Positions 10,291-22,593 of a stretch of 64,000 nt of DNA are shown piece by piece (positions within the stretch are counted from its first letter, which is position 1; the number at the start of each line of letters is the position of its first letter). The position numbers were made by a program, and so were the translations under genes. The stretch is from Lathyrus oleraceus (taxonomy: Eukaryota; Streptophyta; Magnoliopsida; Fabales; Fabaceae), in NCBI RefSeq assembly GCF_024323335.1, contig NC_066584.1, positions 268,576,344-268,640,343 of the forward strand, given 5' to 3'. Below the pieces are notes generated by a model that had not been told where the DNA came from, did no database searches, and saw only the letters and a list, made by a program, of their open reading frames with translations.

Positions 10291-13268
10291 GGTAAAAATC
10301 TCAAAATGAGTTGGTGAATTGATTGGTCCAAAAGCCTTAAGGTCTTTTGTTATCAAAGGGAGAAAACTCAACCAAACCACAAATCCACCATGTGAGGATA
10401 GCTTCAACATGCTAGTGAGGGGTTAACCCTATAATAAGCATGGAAGACTTATTGTCCATCACTAAGGATATAGGTGAGTATTACATCTACCACAAGGATA
10501 ACTCAAACCTAATAGCTAAGGGTTATGAAAGATTTTGATTAAGAAGTGGCAATTGGAACCACAAAAAGAAATTTGAATGGGTTATATTTACCAATTATAA
10601 GTATGTACAAAAAATGGTCAAAGTTGACTTAAGGATTCAATTCAAAATAAGTGTTGTAAAAAAGAAAGTTTGAAAATCAAAAGCATAAGGCTTAGGTTTC
10701 TAATGTTGAAAACAAGTGAATGCTTGCACAAGAAGGTTTTAGCTTGGGTTAGAGTGGAAAGATGAAGAAGAAGGGCTAAGTCCTAAGCAAAACAAAAAAA
10801 AGGTGAGGGAGAAGAAATGAAACCACACTAGGAGTTCCTCTCTTGAGATCATATTGATGATCCAAGTAGCTCCCATCCTTTGGAATAAGCAACCACAATG
10901 TATAAGCAATCAAACAAGTCTCACAAGAGATCCTCAATGTATCTTGTTTCTTCCACTTAGATGAACATGGCAATGGTCCTCCAATTAAGCTCAAATGGAA
11001 ACTCCTAGCACAAAAGCACACACATCAAAAGTCCCATGAAGTAAAACAAGAATGGACAAGAGAGAGTTTAGAGATTTGGTTCTTCTAATCCATCTTCACC
11101 ATTAAGATCCTTTTACTCCAATTTTGCATAAGGAAGGTCCTAGAAACTAAGTCCAATTCTCCATTTCTTTGCATAGGGAAAGTCCTAGAAACTAAGTCCA
11201 TTTCTTTGCATTTGGTTCACCACAATCAAAACAAAACACAAGCAAAAATAATATATACACAATTGTGTGCTCAAGTGAGCAAAAGGCAAATGGTATTAAT
11301 ATAAACATGTGCTTAAGTGAGCAAAGAGAAAAGCAAATGAATAATATGTGCAAGAATAATAAATTGCATTAAAGTAAATTGCATAAAGTAAATGTTAATT
11401 GTCAATAGTTAGTGTTAGTAGTTAGTGTGCCATAAGGCACAATTTAGCGCTATGTTAAGCAATCGTAATTGGACTTATGTAGAAGTCACAACTATCTGAG
11501 GTCGGTCAATAATAATGTAGGCAACAAACACAAGTTAGGAGTCTTGATTAGTGAACCAAGTCCCAACAACTTGCCATGCCAAAGAGGAGAAGAGAAATGA
11601 TCTTGTATTGGTTAAAGCCTTTTGCATGATTTAAAAGACAACCTATCCTTAATGCAAAGCCATTCACTTGATCAATTGATCAAGATGAATTAGATTTGAA
11701 TCAAGGAAGGTTAAATCTCCCTAATCAATGCTAACATATCAACCTTCAACTCATTGATCAAAAAAGAAAAGAAGAAGAAGAAGAAGGAGATGAATAGAAG
11801 AAATGAAAATGACAAAATGGTAAAAGAAATATAAATGCATTAAATGGAACAATCATATACCAATCCTCATATGTTGACCAATAACATCGAAAGTCAAGGT
11901 CAAACAATCAAAAACAGAAGTGAGATGAAGATTGGAAGTGAAGAAATGAATAAACTATTTTTGGCACTTTTTAATATTAAAATAAACTTGAATTAAAATA
12001 TTAAAGAAAGGTCAAACTTCAAAATCACTTCAAATCAACCTTGAAAGGTCCAAGTGATTTATCCTAAGTTCAACAAGGTCAAACAAAGTTTGACAAAAAA
12101 TTTCAGCATTTTTAAAAGTCAGAGACTATTTTTAATCAATTAAAAATGAATAAAAATAACCTAATTGAACTAAAATCTCAAATAAATCTCAAATCAATTC
12201 AAAAATTGATGAGAATATTTTTCATAGATCCATCATCATTCAAATAGGTTATGAAAATATTTTTGCATTTTTTGAATATCAAAAACTATTTAAAATGAAT
12301 TAAAAATAACCAGAAAAGAGAAAATTCACAAAAAATATCAAATGATGAAATAAAAAAAATTAAAAATCAAAAATAGAAATTAGAATTTATTTGGGAAATA
12401 ATGCAATTGGTCCCATTGTTTTTGGATAAAAAATGAAAGAGATATTAATTTTTTCAAAATAATTGGAACTAAAGAAAATAAAAGGAAAATAAAACAGAAA
12501 AGTAGAAATTAGAAAAAGCGTGGACCGTCTGATCTAAGCTCATTAATTGAGCTGGCAAATCAAGAGGCCAAGAAGCGCGCGCCTACCATGGATCCAAGTC
12601 AATGCGTGCACATGAGAAAGAATTAAAAGTCATAACAAGCAAGGGACGAGATTAAATCTAGAGATTAGATCACACGGTCCAGATTTAAACTGGAGAGGAT
12701 GAAGCCACCGGAGCCACCGTCTTCTCCGGTGAGCTCCAGAATTCCGGCCAAATTGCAGAAATTAAAACCTCAACCAAATCGTGCGATCTATACATCAATA
12801 GAAAGCTGGGATGATGTACATCATCCCTGTACCATCCTTTTTCCTTCTAGATCTCCATGGTGTGAGAAATCAGAGATGGAAAAATCTGGTGTTCATCATG
12901 AACTTCATGAATTGCAAAAATTAAGAGCATAAACATGATGCCTCTATTGAGAGGACTTCAGCCAACACAAAATCACAACCAATAGGTCAATGGATTAGGA
13001 GAATCGAAGAAAATACCAGTTGGAGTGTGTGCTTGAATTCTGGTAGCTTGAGCTTGTTGCCTTGCTTTCTTTATCAAAATAGAAACTCAATGAAGTGTAT
13101 GAGGAAGGTCTAGAGGCATTAGATCTAAGAATACAACCAGATGAAGCTGAATTCTAGATCTGAAATTTTTTGAAGAAAATGCAATTGCTTCTTTAGTGAT
13201 GGTTAGGGAACGATTTCAGCAGAATTTCAGGTTTAAATTAGGGTGTGAAATGGAGGGAATGAGGTCTC

Positions 13269-13276
13269 TATTTATA
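13269..13276 (-). promoter_or_regulatory. TATA box of the element A LTR
   Basis: TATAAATA on the minus strand, at the position equivalent to the TATA boxes in B (22585) and H (59488). Confidence 0.6.
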
Positions 13277-14793
13277 GAGAAAGTGGCAAGGAAAATGTGG
13301 AATGATCCGTGTGCATGGCATGTGAAGCTTCCTTGCATGGGCTTGCGTGATCATGCACAAGGCCCAAAAACAAAGCCAAATGAACTCTGAGCATCAGCCA
13401 AAAGGAAATGGAGGTGTAACTTGTAAGGCAAATGCTCATGTAACAAGATTTCAAGTGAATTCTCCAATTGTACCTAATCAATCATCTCTTCGAAAGTACC
13501 ATTTAGAAAATCCAAGCATAGGCATATGGGTAATGGTTGGAAAGGTCTTCCTATGAGGAACAAATGTTATGTTGGACAAAAACTCATTTGGAGTCTGGAA
13601 ATTTATGAAATTTGGGTTTAAAGTGTGATGTGCAAAACATGTCAATGCAAAGTTTCTAAAATTGGCCAATTTTCAAGCCCTTCTGTTTTGAGGATGCAAG
13701 ATTCAAATGGAAAAACCTGAAAAAAAAAGTTGTAGAGCTTTTCAATACAATAAAAATGGACTTAAATTTTGCATCATTTCGATTTTTGATGGAGAAGTTA
13801 TGGGCACTTGAAGTTGGACTTTTTTGACTTTTAATGCCTTTGTCCCAAAAGGACCTATAATGTCTTGCATTATCACATGTATTTCCTTTGAGATTTTGAT
13901 ATTTTGTTCAACATATCATTTGAAGTAGACATCTTAAGCTTTCCAATTCATTTGATCCCAACTCAAAATCATAACAAATGAATGAGTTATGTCCTTGGGA
14001 AGTTGTCCCAAAATTAGGGTTTCAGTCAAAATGACCTATAATGTATTGGAACGGAAGATGGTTTTCCAAGCTTCAAATCAAAATTTGATGAACATGAACG
14101 TTGTTCATACTGTCCTACAGAACATTGTTTTTATTGGAACCATCTCCATTTGACCAACACATGAAAAGTTAGGTCTCAGTGTATTTCAAAATAGTCGGAT
14201 GAATTGACTGATCAACTTCTCAAGTGCATGCTTCATATTTTGATGAATTGATGATTGAGGACACTCAAATAAGTTTAAATATGCATGAAATGATGAATTA
14301 AAGAACTTCCCTTGATTTTATTTGATCATGGGCTGAGGTTGCTTCAAGAGCAAGGCATTGTGGTACGCAGATGAATTAGGGTTTCCTTGAGAAACAAACC
14401 TCCAACCCTTTGACTTGCTTTGATCAAAATGATGAATTAAGATGCTAGGGAGGCATATTTGATGGATGAGAGATTTGGGAACCATTACCATGCTTGCTTT
14501 CATCTTCTCTTGGCCATATCATTGCACAAAGGATCTCCTAGAAGCTTTTGACCTTGTGATTGCTCAAGCTACAAACAAAAGATGTTAGTGACATATTTTT
14601 GTGCTTTTGGTTAGTAGACAAAATGAGAAAAGAAATGATATACAACTCAAACATGCTTGGTGATCTCAAACCACCTCACAGAAGGTCCCACCCAAAGACA
14701 AAGGGAACCAAGATGCTCAATGATCCTTGAGGCTATACAAATGAAATCTTGTGATGCCATGAGGGATCTTAGGGACAAAATTGGGGTCTTACA

Positions 14794-17700
14794 ATGATCC
14801 AACACCATCTCCCAATTTTGAGTTCCCTGTATTTGAGGCAGAAGAAGATGATGTTGAAGAGATTCCTGATGAGATTACCCGTTTACTTGAACATGAAGAG
14901 AAGATCATTCAGCCGCATCTCTAGAATCTGGAAACGGTCAACTTGGGGTCTGAGGATTGTGTGCGAGAAGTGAAGATTGGGGAACTCCTAGAAGAATCTG
15001 TTAAGAAGGGGTTGATTGAATTGCTACGAGAATATGTCGACGTCTTTGCTTGGTCGTATGAAGACATGCCAGGTCTAGATACTGATATTGTGCAACGTTT
15101 CTTACCCCTGAAGCCTGAGTGCGTGCCTGTGAAGCAGAAGCTCAGAAGAACTCATCCTGATATGGCAGTAAAGATCAAAGAGGAGGTTCAGAAGCAAATT
15201 GATGCAGGGTTTCTAGTGACTTCTACATATCCTCAATGGGTGGCCAATATTGTGCCCGTGCCTAAGAAAGATGGAAAAGTCCAGATGTGTGTGGACTATA
15301 TAGACTTGAATAAAGCTAGTCCGAAAGATGATTTCCCTCTACCACATATTGATATGTTGGTAGATAACACAACTAAATTCAATGTCTTCTCATTTATGGA
15401 TGGATTTTCCGGATATAATCAGATCAAAATGGCACCCGAGGATATGGAGAAGATAACATTCATCACACCTTGGGGAACATTCTGTTATCGAGTGATGCCC
15501 TTCGGTTTGAAGAACGCCGGAGCCACGTATCAACGAGCCATGACCACTTTGTTTCATGATATGATGCACAAGGAGATTGAGGTGTATGTTGATGATATGA
15601 TTGCCAAGTCAAGAACGGAAGTTGAACATGTAGAGCACTTGTTGAAGCTTTTTCAGCGTTTAAGGAAGTACAAGCTTCGTCTGAATCCCAACAAGTGTAC
15701 ATTTGGAGTCCGTTCCGGCAAGTTATTGGGTTTTATTGTCAGTGAAAGAGGTATTGAAGTTGATCCTGCAAAGGTCAAAGCAATACAAGAGATGCCTGCA
15801 CCCAAAACCGAGAAGGAAATCCGAGGTATTCTTGGCTGCTTGAATTATATTTCCAGATTCATATCCCACATGACTGCCACATGTGCGTCGATATTCAAGC
15901 TCCTCCTGAAAGATCAGTCCCACGATTGGACCGAGGATTCCCATAAAGCTTTCAACAGTATTAAAGAGTATCTATCTGAACCTCCAATCTTGTCGCCGCC
16001 CGTGGAAGGAAGACCTTTGATCATGTATCTAACTGTTCTTGAAGTCTCAATGGGTTGTGTCCTTAGATAGCAAGACGAATCAGGGAAGAAAGAATATGCC
16101 ATCTACTACCTGAGCAAGAAGTTCACTGATTGTGAATCTCGATACTCGATGCTTGAGAAGACATGTTGTGCTTTGGCTTGGGCTGCTAAGCGCTTACGCC
16201 AGTATATGATAAATCATACGATTTGGTTGATATCCAGAATGGATCTAATTAAGTATATCTTCGAGAAGCCTGCTTTAACAGGGAGAATTGCTCGTTGGAA
16301 AATGTTGTTGTCTGAGTATTATATTGAGTATCGAGCTCAGAAGGCTATTAAAGGTAGTAGCTTGGCTGACCACTTGGCACATCAGCCGATTGAGGATTAT
16401 CAGTCAGTTCAGTATGATTTTCCGGATGGAGATTCTGTATTTGAAAATGAAAGATTGTGATGAGCCTACACTCGATGAAGGGCCAGAGCCTGGTTCCAGA
16501 TGGAGTATGGTGTTTGATGGCGCTGTAAATCAGTATGGAAATGGTATTGAGGCAGTAATTATTACTCCTCAGGGCACACATATTCCTTTTACAGCAAGGC
16601 TAACTTTCAAATGCACGAATAATATGGCTGAGTATGACGCCTGCATTATGGGATTGGAGGAATGCATTGATCTAAGGATCAAGCATCTTGATGTTTATGG
16701 TGATTCGGCCCTCGTTGTCAATCAGATTAAAGGTGAATGGGAAACGAATCAGCCTGGTCTCATCCCATATAGGGATTATGCGAGGAGGATTTCAACGTTC
16801 TTTACTGTATCATATTCCTCGAGATGAGAATCGGATGGCAGATGCTCTTGCTACACTTGCTTCGATGATTGTGGTTAAACTTTGGAATGAAGTCCCCAAT
16901 ATCACTGTAATGCGCTTGGACAGACCAACTCATGTGTTTGCGGTATAAGAGGTGAAAGATGATAAGCCATGGTATCATGATATCAAGTGCTTCCTTCAGA
17001 ACCAGGTTTATCCGCCTAGGGCATCTGTGAAAGATAGAAAGACTTTGAGGAGATTGTCAGGAAGTTCCTACCTCAATGGCAATGTTCTTTATAAGAGGAA
17101 TTTTGACATGGTTCTGCTCAGATGCGTGGATAGACACGAAGCAGACCTATTGATGACTAAGGTCCACGAGGGTTCATTTGGTACTCATTCCAATGGACAT
17201 GCCATGGCTAGAAAGGTGTTGAGAGCATACTACTATTGGCTGACAATGGAGTCTGACTGCTGCAAATATGTGAAGAAATGCCATAAGTGTCAGATTTATG
17301 CGGATAAGATCCATATTCCCCCGACACTTTTGAATGTGATCTCATCATCTTGGCCTTTCTCCATGTGGGGAATTGACATGATTGCCACGATACAACCAAA
17401 AGCGTCCAACGGACACAAATTTATTCTCGTAGCAATTGATTACTTCACCAAGTGGGTTGAAGCGGCATCATATGCAAATGTGACCAGGCAGGTGGTCGTG
17501 AAGTTTATCAAGAATCAACTCATATGCCGTTATGGTGTGCCAGATAAGATCATTACTGATAATGGATCTAACTTGAACAACAAAATGATGAAAGAGTTAT
17601 GTAGTGAGTTCAAGATCGCGCATCATAATTCTTCTCCTTATAGACCCAAGATGAATGGGGTTGTTGAAGCTGCTAATAAGAATATCAAGAAGATTATCCA

Positions 17701-18217
17701 GAAGATGGTTGTCACGTATAAAGATTGGCATGAGATGCTGCCATTTGCTTTGCATGGATATCGTACGTCTGTCCGCACTTCAACAGGGGCAACCCCTTTC
17801 TCTCTTGTCTATGGCATGGAGGTTGTACTCCCAGTAGAGGTGGAGATCCCATCAATGAGAGTCTTGATGGAGGCCAAGTTGACTGATGCTGAATCGGTTC
17901 AGAGTCGTTATGACCAGCTGAATTTGATAGAAGAAAAGAGATTGACTGCCATGTGCCATGGTCAGTTATATCAGCAGAGAATGAAGAAAGCTTTTGATAA
18001 GAAGGTCAAGCCTCGTGTGTTCCAAGAAGGTGACCTTGTGCTCAAGAAAGTCTTGTCTTTCGCGCTCGATTCCAGGGGCAAGTGGACTCCAAACTACGAA
18101 GGTCGATATGTTGTTAAGAGAGCCTTTTCAGGCGGTGCTTTGATGCTTACAACTACGGATGGGGAGGATTTCACTCGTCCTGTGAATTCAGATGCAGTCA
18201 AGAAATACTTCGCCTAA
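14794..18217 (+). pseudogene. pol: Element B pol: RT, RNase H and integrase (near complete, broken)
   Basis: The linker (PTPSPNFEFPVFEAEEDD) is followed by TAG at 14922. RT spans about 15110-15760 with CVDYIDLNKAS (usual Arg is Ile), FMDGFSGYNQ and YVDDM near 15590. RNase H follows: TAG at 16068-16070 where element A has Gln, a 2-nt deletion near 16430, then FDGA, NNMAEYDA and YGDSALV. A frameshift lies near 16808 and TAA at 16946-16948. The integrase part, 16952-18217 (421 aa), is uninterrupted. It has the zinc-binding H79/H83 and C110/C113 and catalytic D142 (WGIDMI), D203 (ITDNGS) and E239 (NGVVEAANKN). It ends DAVKKYFA and has no chromodomain, as expected for the Tat lineage. Confidence 0.92.
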
Positions 18218-18238
18218 AAATAAAAATAGAATAGCTCG

Positions 18239-18402
18239 CTAAGTTGAAAATCCGAAAGGGCGGCTTAGGCAAAAATGAGCGTCTTGGTGGATTGAAAACC
18301 CGAAAGGGCGATCCAGGAAAAAGTTAGAGACATGAAAAAAGAGGAATATATGTATCCCGCTAGATTGAGTACCTCATCCTGGGGCAATCTAGGCAAAAAA
18401 TT
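18239..18402 (+). other. Post-integrase hairpin array, element B copy (3 units)
   Basis: Unit 1 is CTAAG (18239) pairing CTTAG (18264). Unit 2 is TGGAT (18288) pairing ATCCA (18311). Unit 3 is CTAGATT (18360) pairing AATCTAG (18386). Units 1 and 2 share the loop GAAAA.CCGAAAGGGC, and all three are followed by GG(C)AAAAA. The stems differ in sequence but all pair. Confidence 0.7.
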
Positions 18403-21056
18403 AGGGATTTGGCAAGTAATTGCATCCTGACAAGACTTTGTTCTACAATTGTCATCCGTCGGAGATTCTTGCTCATTCGTCATCAACCGAAGCATCGAAT
18501 ACATCGGATTCAGAATTGGTGGAGAAATGGTCATTATGTTCAATGTAGCCCTTTTCCAATATATATCACCAATTTCAAACTTGTATAGATCTATGGAGTC
18601 TTGCCATTTGCAGACTACTATTCCATCAAATAAATTTGAGCCTTTTATCCAATTGTTTGCACTCTTATTTGTTTCTATTCGACAAATGTTTTGCATGCTT
18701 TAATTGAGAAAATGTCATTGTTTTGAAGAAATGAATTTTTCATAACTTGTTCTTAAACAAAGTGAACATTCACAACGACGAAAAGATACTTAGGAGATCC
18801 TCAGTGGTCTCCCAAGGATAGTATGATCTCCAACAGGGTAAGACATTTGTTCATATTCCTGGGATGACTGTATCTTCTTCCTCCGGAGCCTTTTGTGGTT
18901 TATCCTACTGAGTGGAATGCTTGTTGAGATATTTACCACTCTCCCCTTTAGCGGAGTAGAAATCTTTTCTCCTCAGCAGATGTGATCTCCTTGGTGGGTA
19001 CGGTACTTGGTGTTTGATCCCCAGAATCCCTTTACCTCCTCGGATAGATTCCCTAGTAAAGTTGCTTATGCGGCAGATTTTATCTGTGCAATAAACTCCT
19101 GTCCCTAGCCGGATTGACCGATGATTCATCCCCTGCAGAGATGTTGTTGCTTCCTGGTATCTCTGATCCCCGACAGATTGGATACTCTCCATTGGACCTG
19201 GCTTTCTCTCTTGAGGTGTAGTACCGGATGTTTGTGTGCTTATCCTTTGAAACTGTTTGTGTTAGAAATGTCTGTCTGTCAGCATTCATCATACATAAAT
19301 CATGCATGTGTGCATATAATTTTCAAACATTCAGATATTCATATTAAATTTTTGCCATACATCTTTGTTTGTTATTCCTCTACTAGTTGGTAATACATTC
19401 CCCGCAGATGTTGGTGTCTGATCCCTCAATATAGAGTCAGCCCATTAAGCAGAAAGTGTTTATCTTTCCTTCCGCATTCCCCACTAAGTTATATCCTCGT
19501 GGACAACGGTTGTTTTCGCTTCCTCCCAACACATATATTGGGATGGGTTCCCCTATTGGGTTATATCCTCACTAGGACGAGTTTTGATTCAGTTTGCCTC
19601 TTTGGTTTGATCCTAAATTGGCCTCTTGAGACTGTTTGTTGTGTTTCTCCGCGGTATAAATGAATAATTGCTCATTAATCAGTAATCATTCATCTTATCC
19701 TCGGCGGAGTCTATGGTTTTCTACCCTTATACCGGTAGCTGTAAACCCTATTTTCTCCCCTTTGTAGAGTTAACCTTCTTGTTCATCCTAATCGATGACG
19801 GTTACTCTTCCGTGGTTTTTCTGCCCAGTATCCGGTAGATGTAATCCCCTCCTTGATGGTTATCATTATCCAATATTCGGTGGTGATATTCCCTCATTCT
19901 TTTGGATAATTGCACTGATTAGGCAATTTTATCCCCAGCAAGCCCTCTTTCATTTACCGGTTGTCGGTAATTTTGGTTGCTCCCCTTGAATGGTCATCAT
20001 TATATACCCAGTTTCGGTATCCCGATGCCTTTCTTTGTCGGTCGATCTATCCTTTATTAACCCAGTAACCGGTTGTGGATAATCTTCCATGCGAGTATAT
20101 TTTCTACGTTCTGACGGTAATAGATAATATATCTCATGCACTCTTTGGTCGAAGCCTTTTGTTCTTCCCCAATTGAGTAAGATTCGTATCCCTGTTTTGG
20201 AATCGAATGTCCATCCCATAATCGAGTTTGCTTTTTGCCCTCTTTTTGGATGATGAGTGTTTTGGGAATATTCCCCAATTCACGCTTTGGTTGGTCACAT
20301 ATTATGTGCCCAGTAACCAGCGTCCCTGGTGTTCCTTCCTTCTGCTCCCAATTATGACTTTTTGTCCCCTGTGGAGTCAGATTTTCCTGAGTTGAAATAT
20401 ACCTTTTTAGGTCTTCCTCAGATGATTTGGTTGATTGATATCTCTCACCCTTATACCGATCTTAGATATTCATTCTTCCCGAGCATGTTGTTCTCTCACC
20501 CTTATACCGGTGTTCAGATCACACGTCTCTTTGAGCTTATTACCAAGTAACCGGTAATACCTCATCCCACTACTTCCCCAAGAGTTTCTATTGGGATCTT
20601 CCTCAGTTGAGTCCTTAGGGGACATCCCCACCTAAGTCCGGATTTTCATCCGCAGTATCCATTGAGGATAATTTTTGGCTGTATTGGCATGTTCCCTAAT
20701 ACATGCATCTTCGAGTCAGCTCAAGTTCTTCCATTGATTTATTTCATGGATTCTCTCCGTGTCTCTCAGCAAGTCTCAAGTCGTGACCTGCTCACGCATT
20801 TTCAGCCCTTTACTCCCCGGTGGAGCCTCTGTCTCCTTATTGAGTGTATTACTCCTTTGGGATTTTTAGTTTCTCCGGATTTCTTTTTCTTTTGTGGACG
20901 CATATCCCCACAGAGTTTTACCATTTTTTTGCATGCATACATCTGCATCATGAGGTCTCTTAGGGACCAAAATTTGTGTCTTTGATATTATTTAAGCCCA
21001 TTCTACCTCGTCGAGACAAAGATTTTAACCTTCACTTCTCCGGCTAGAATGACCTT

Positions 21057-21068
21057 AAATAGGGGCAT
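21057..21068 (+). other. Polypurine tract of element B
   Basis: AAATAGGGGCAT lies directly before the LTR start TGTAAGACCC. The element F tract (44910-44898, minus strand) reads AAATAGGGGCAGC. Confidence 0.7.
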
Positions 21069-22584
21069 CTGTAAGACCCTAATTTTTCCCCTAAGATCCC
21101 TCATGGTATCATAACATTGCATTTGCATTGCCTCAAGGATCCTTAGCATCTTGGTTCTCTTTGCCTTTGGGTGGGACTTCTTGAGAGTGGTTTGAGATCA
21201 CCAAGCATGCTTGAATTGTATATCATTGCTTTTCTTATTTTTTTTACTAACCAAAAGCACAAAAATATGTCACTAACATCTTTTGTTTGTAGCTTGAGCC
21301 ATCACAAGGTCAAGAGCTTCAAAGAGATCACTTCTGCAATGGTAAGGTCAAGAGGAGATGATAGCAAGCATGGTAATGGTTCCCAAAGCTCTCATCCATC
21401 AAGTATGCCTCCCTAGCATCTCAATTCATCATTTTGATCAAAGCAAGTCAAAGGGTTTGAGGTTTGTGCCCCAAGGAAACCCTAATTCATCTGTGCACCA
21501 TAATGCCTTGCTCTTGAAGCAACCTCAGCCCATGATCAAATACAATCAAGGGAAGTTCTTTAATTCATCATTTCATTCATATTTGAACTTATTTGAGTGT
21601 CCTCAATCATCAATTCATCAAGGTATGAGTCATGGACTTGAGAAGTTGATCAGTCAATTCATCTGACTACTTTGAAATGCACTGAGACCTAACTCTTTAG
21701 GTGTTAGTCAAATGGAGATGGTTCCAAAGGCAAAAATGTTCTTAAGGACAATATGAACAACTTTCATGTTCATCAAAAATTGATTTGAATCTTGGAAGGT
21801 CATCTCCCATTCCAAGACATTATAAGTCATTTTGACTGAAACCCTAATTTTGGGTCGACTTTCCAAGGACATAACTTATTCATTGTTTATGATTTTAAGG
21901 GGGGTTCCAATGCATTGGGAAGCTTAAGATGTCTACTTCAAATGTTATGTTGGAAAAAATTTCAAAATCTCAAAGGAAATACATGTGATAATGCAAGACA
22001 TTATAGGTCCTTTTGGGTCAAATGCATTAAAAGGCAAAAAAGTCCAACTTCAAGTGCCCATAACTTCTTCATCAAAAATCCAAATGATGCAAAATGTAAG
22101 TCTGTTTTCATTGTCTTGAAAAGATATACAACTTTCATGTTGGAGGTTTTTCCATTTGAGGCTTGCATCATCAAAACAGAAGGGCTTGAAAATTGGCCAA
22201 ATTTAGAAACTTTGCCTTGACATGTTTTGCACACTACACTTTAAACTCAAAATTCACTAATTTCCACACTTCAAATGGATTTTTTCCCAACATAACAATT
22301 GTTCCTTACATCAAGATCTTTCCAACCATTACTCACATGATCATCTTTGGATTTGGTAATTGGTATTTTAGAAGAGGTGAACATTTAGGCACAATTATGG
22401 AATTCCCATCATCACCTCATGCACAAGCCAATGTAGCTCTAATTACACGTCCAAATCATTGGCATCTGAGTTCAGCTTCCATTTCCATCCATTTTTGGGC
22501 TTTGCACGCGCCTGTATAGGCCCATGCATGAGAAGTCCAAATTCCATGCACATGAGAATTCACCTTTCTTGCAGTTTGTTTTAC

Positions 22585-22593
22585 TATAAATAG
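22585..22593 (+). promoter_or_regulatory. TATA box of the element B LTR
   Basis: TATAAATAG. It lies about 320 bp upstream of the CCTC...GAGG mini-hairpin at 22907, the same spacing as in A and H. Confidence 0.6.

Larger units (their letters stand above)
1541..14793 (-). mobile_element. Element A: Ogre-type Ty3/gypsy (Tat) retrotransposon, 5' part
   Basis: Reading on the minus strand, the order is a 4.9 kb 5' LTR (14793-9885), a PBS, a ~0.9 kb leader, ORF1, gag, protease, an intron, RT and RNase H. The coding part is cut at 1541 by SIRE-1. INT and the 3' LTR must lie left of the window. The long LTR, ORF1 upstream of gag and the intron before RT are the established hallmarks of Ogre elements. 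The LTR abuts pol of element B at 14793/14794, so A is inserted in B. ATGAT (14794-14798) is the expected target-site copy. All coding regions carry stops or frameshifts. Confidence 0.92.
9885..14793 (-). repeat. 5' LTR of element A (about 4.9 kb)
   Basis: On the minus strand it runs from TGTAAGACCCCAATTTTG (14793) to CCTCGCTACA (9885). It is homologous over its length to the LTRs of B and H, and partly to C. A TATA box lies at 13276-13269. The interior is A/T-rich and has no credible genes. Confidence 0.9.
18218..21069 (+). other. Element B 3' UTR
   Basis: About 2.85 kb lie between the integrase stop and the LTR. It opens with the hairpin array (18239-18402). Later it carries dispersed ACCGGT-type short motifs (for example near 19733, 19952, 20062, 20503 and 20537). 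The stretch from about 18530 to 19600 is homologous to G at 42918-43306 and 55250-56130. ORFs here are short and unconserved. Long, fast-changing 3' UTRs are typical of Tat elements. Confidence 0.8.

Noticed and set aside
10776..11021. Small ORFs inside the Ogre LTRs (also 24991-25182 and 61617-61922)
   Set aside because: The same stretch in homologous LTRs does not keep a frame. It is non-coding LTR sequence.
12699..12932. 77-aa ORF in LTR A beginning MKPPEPPSSPVSS
   Set aside because: It lies near the expected transcription start of a minus-strand element but on the opposite strand. The matching region in B (about 23000-23200) has frame breaks. It is probably chance.
16348..16581. Minus-strand ORF of 77 aa within element B RNase H
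   Set aside because: It is an antisense shadow of a conserved coding frame.
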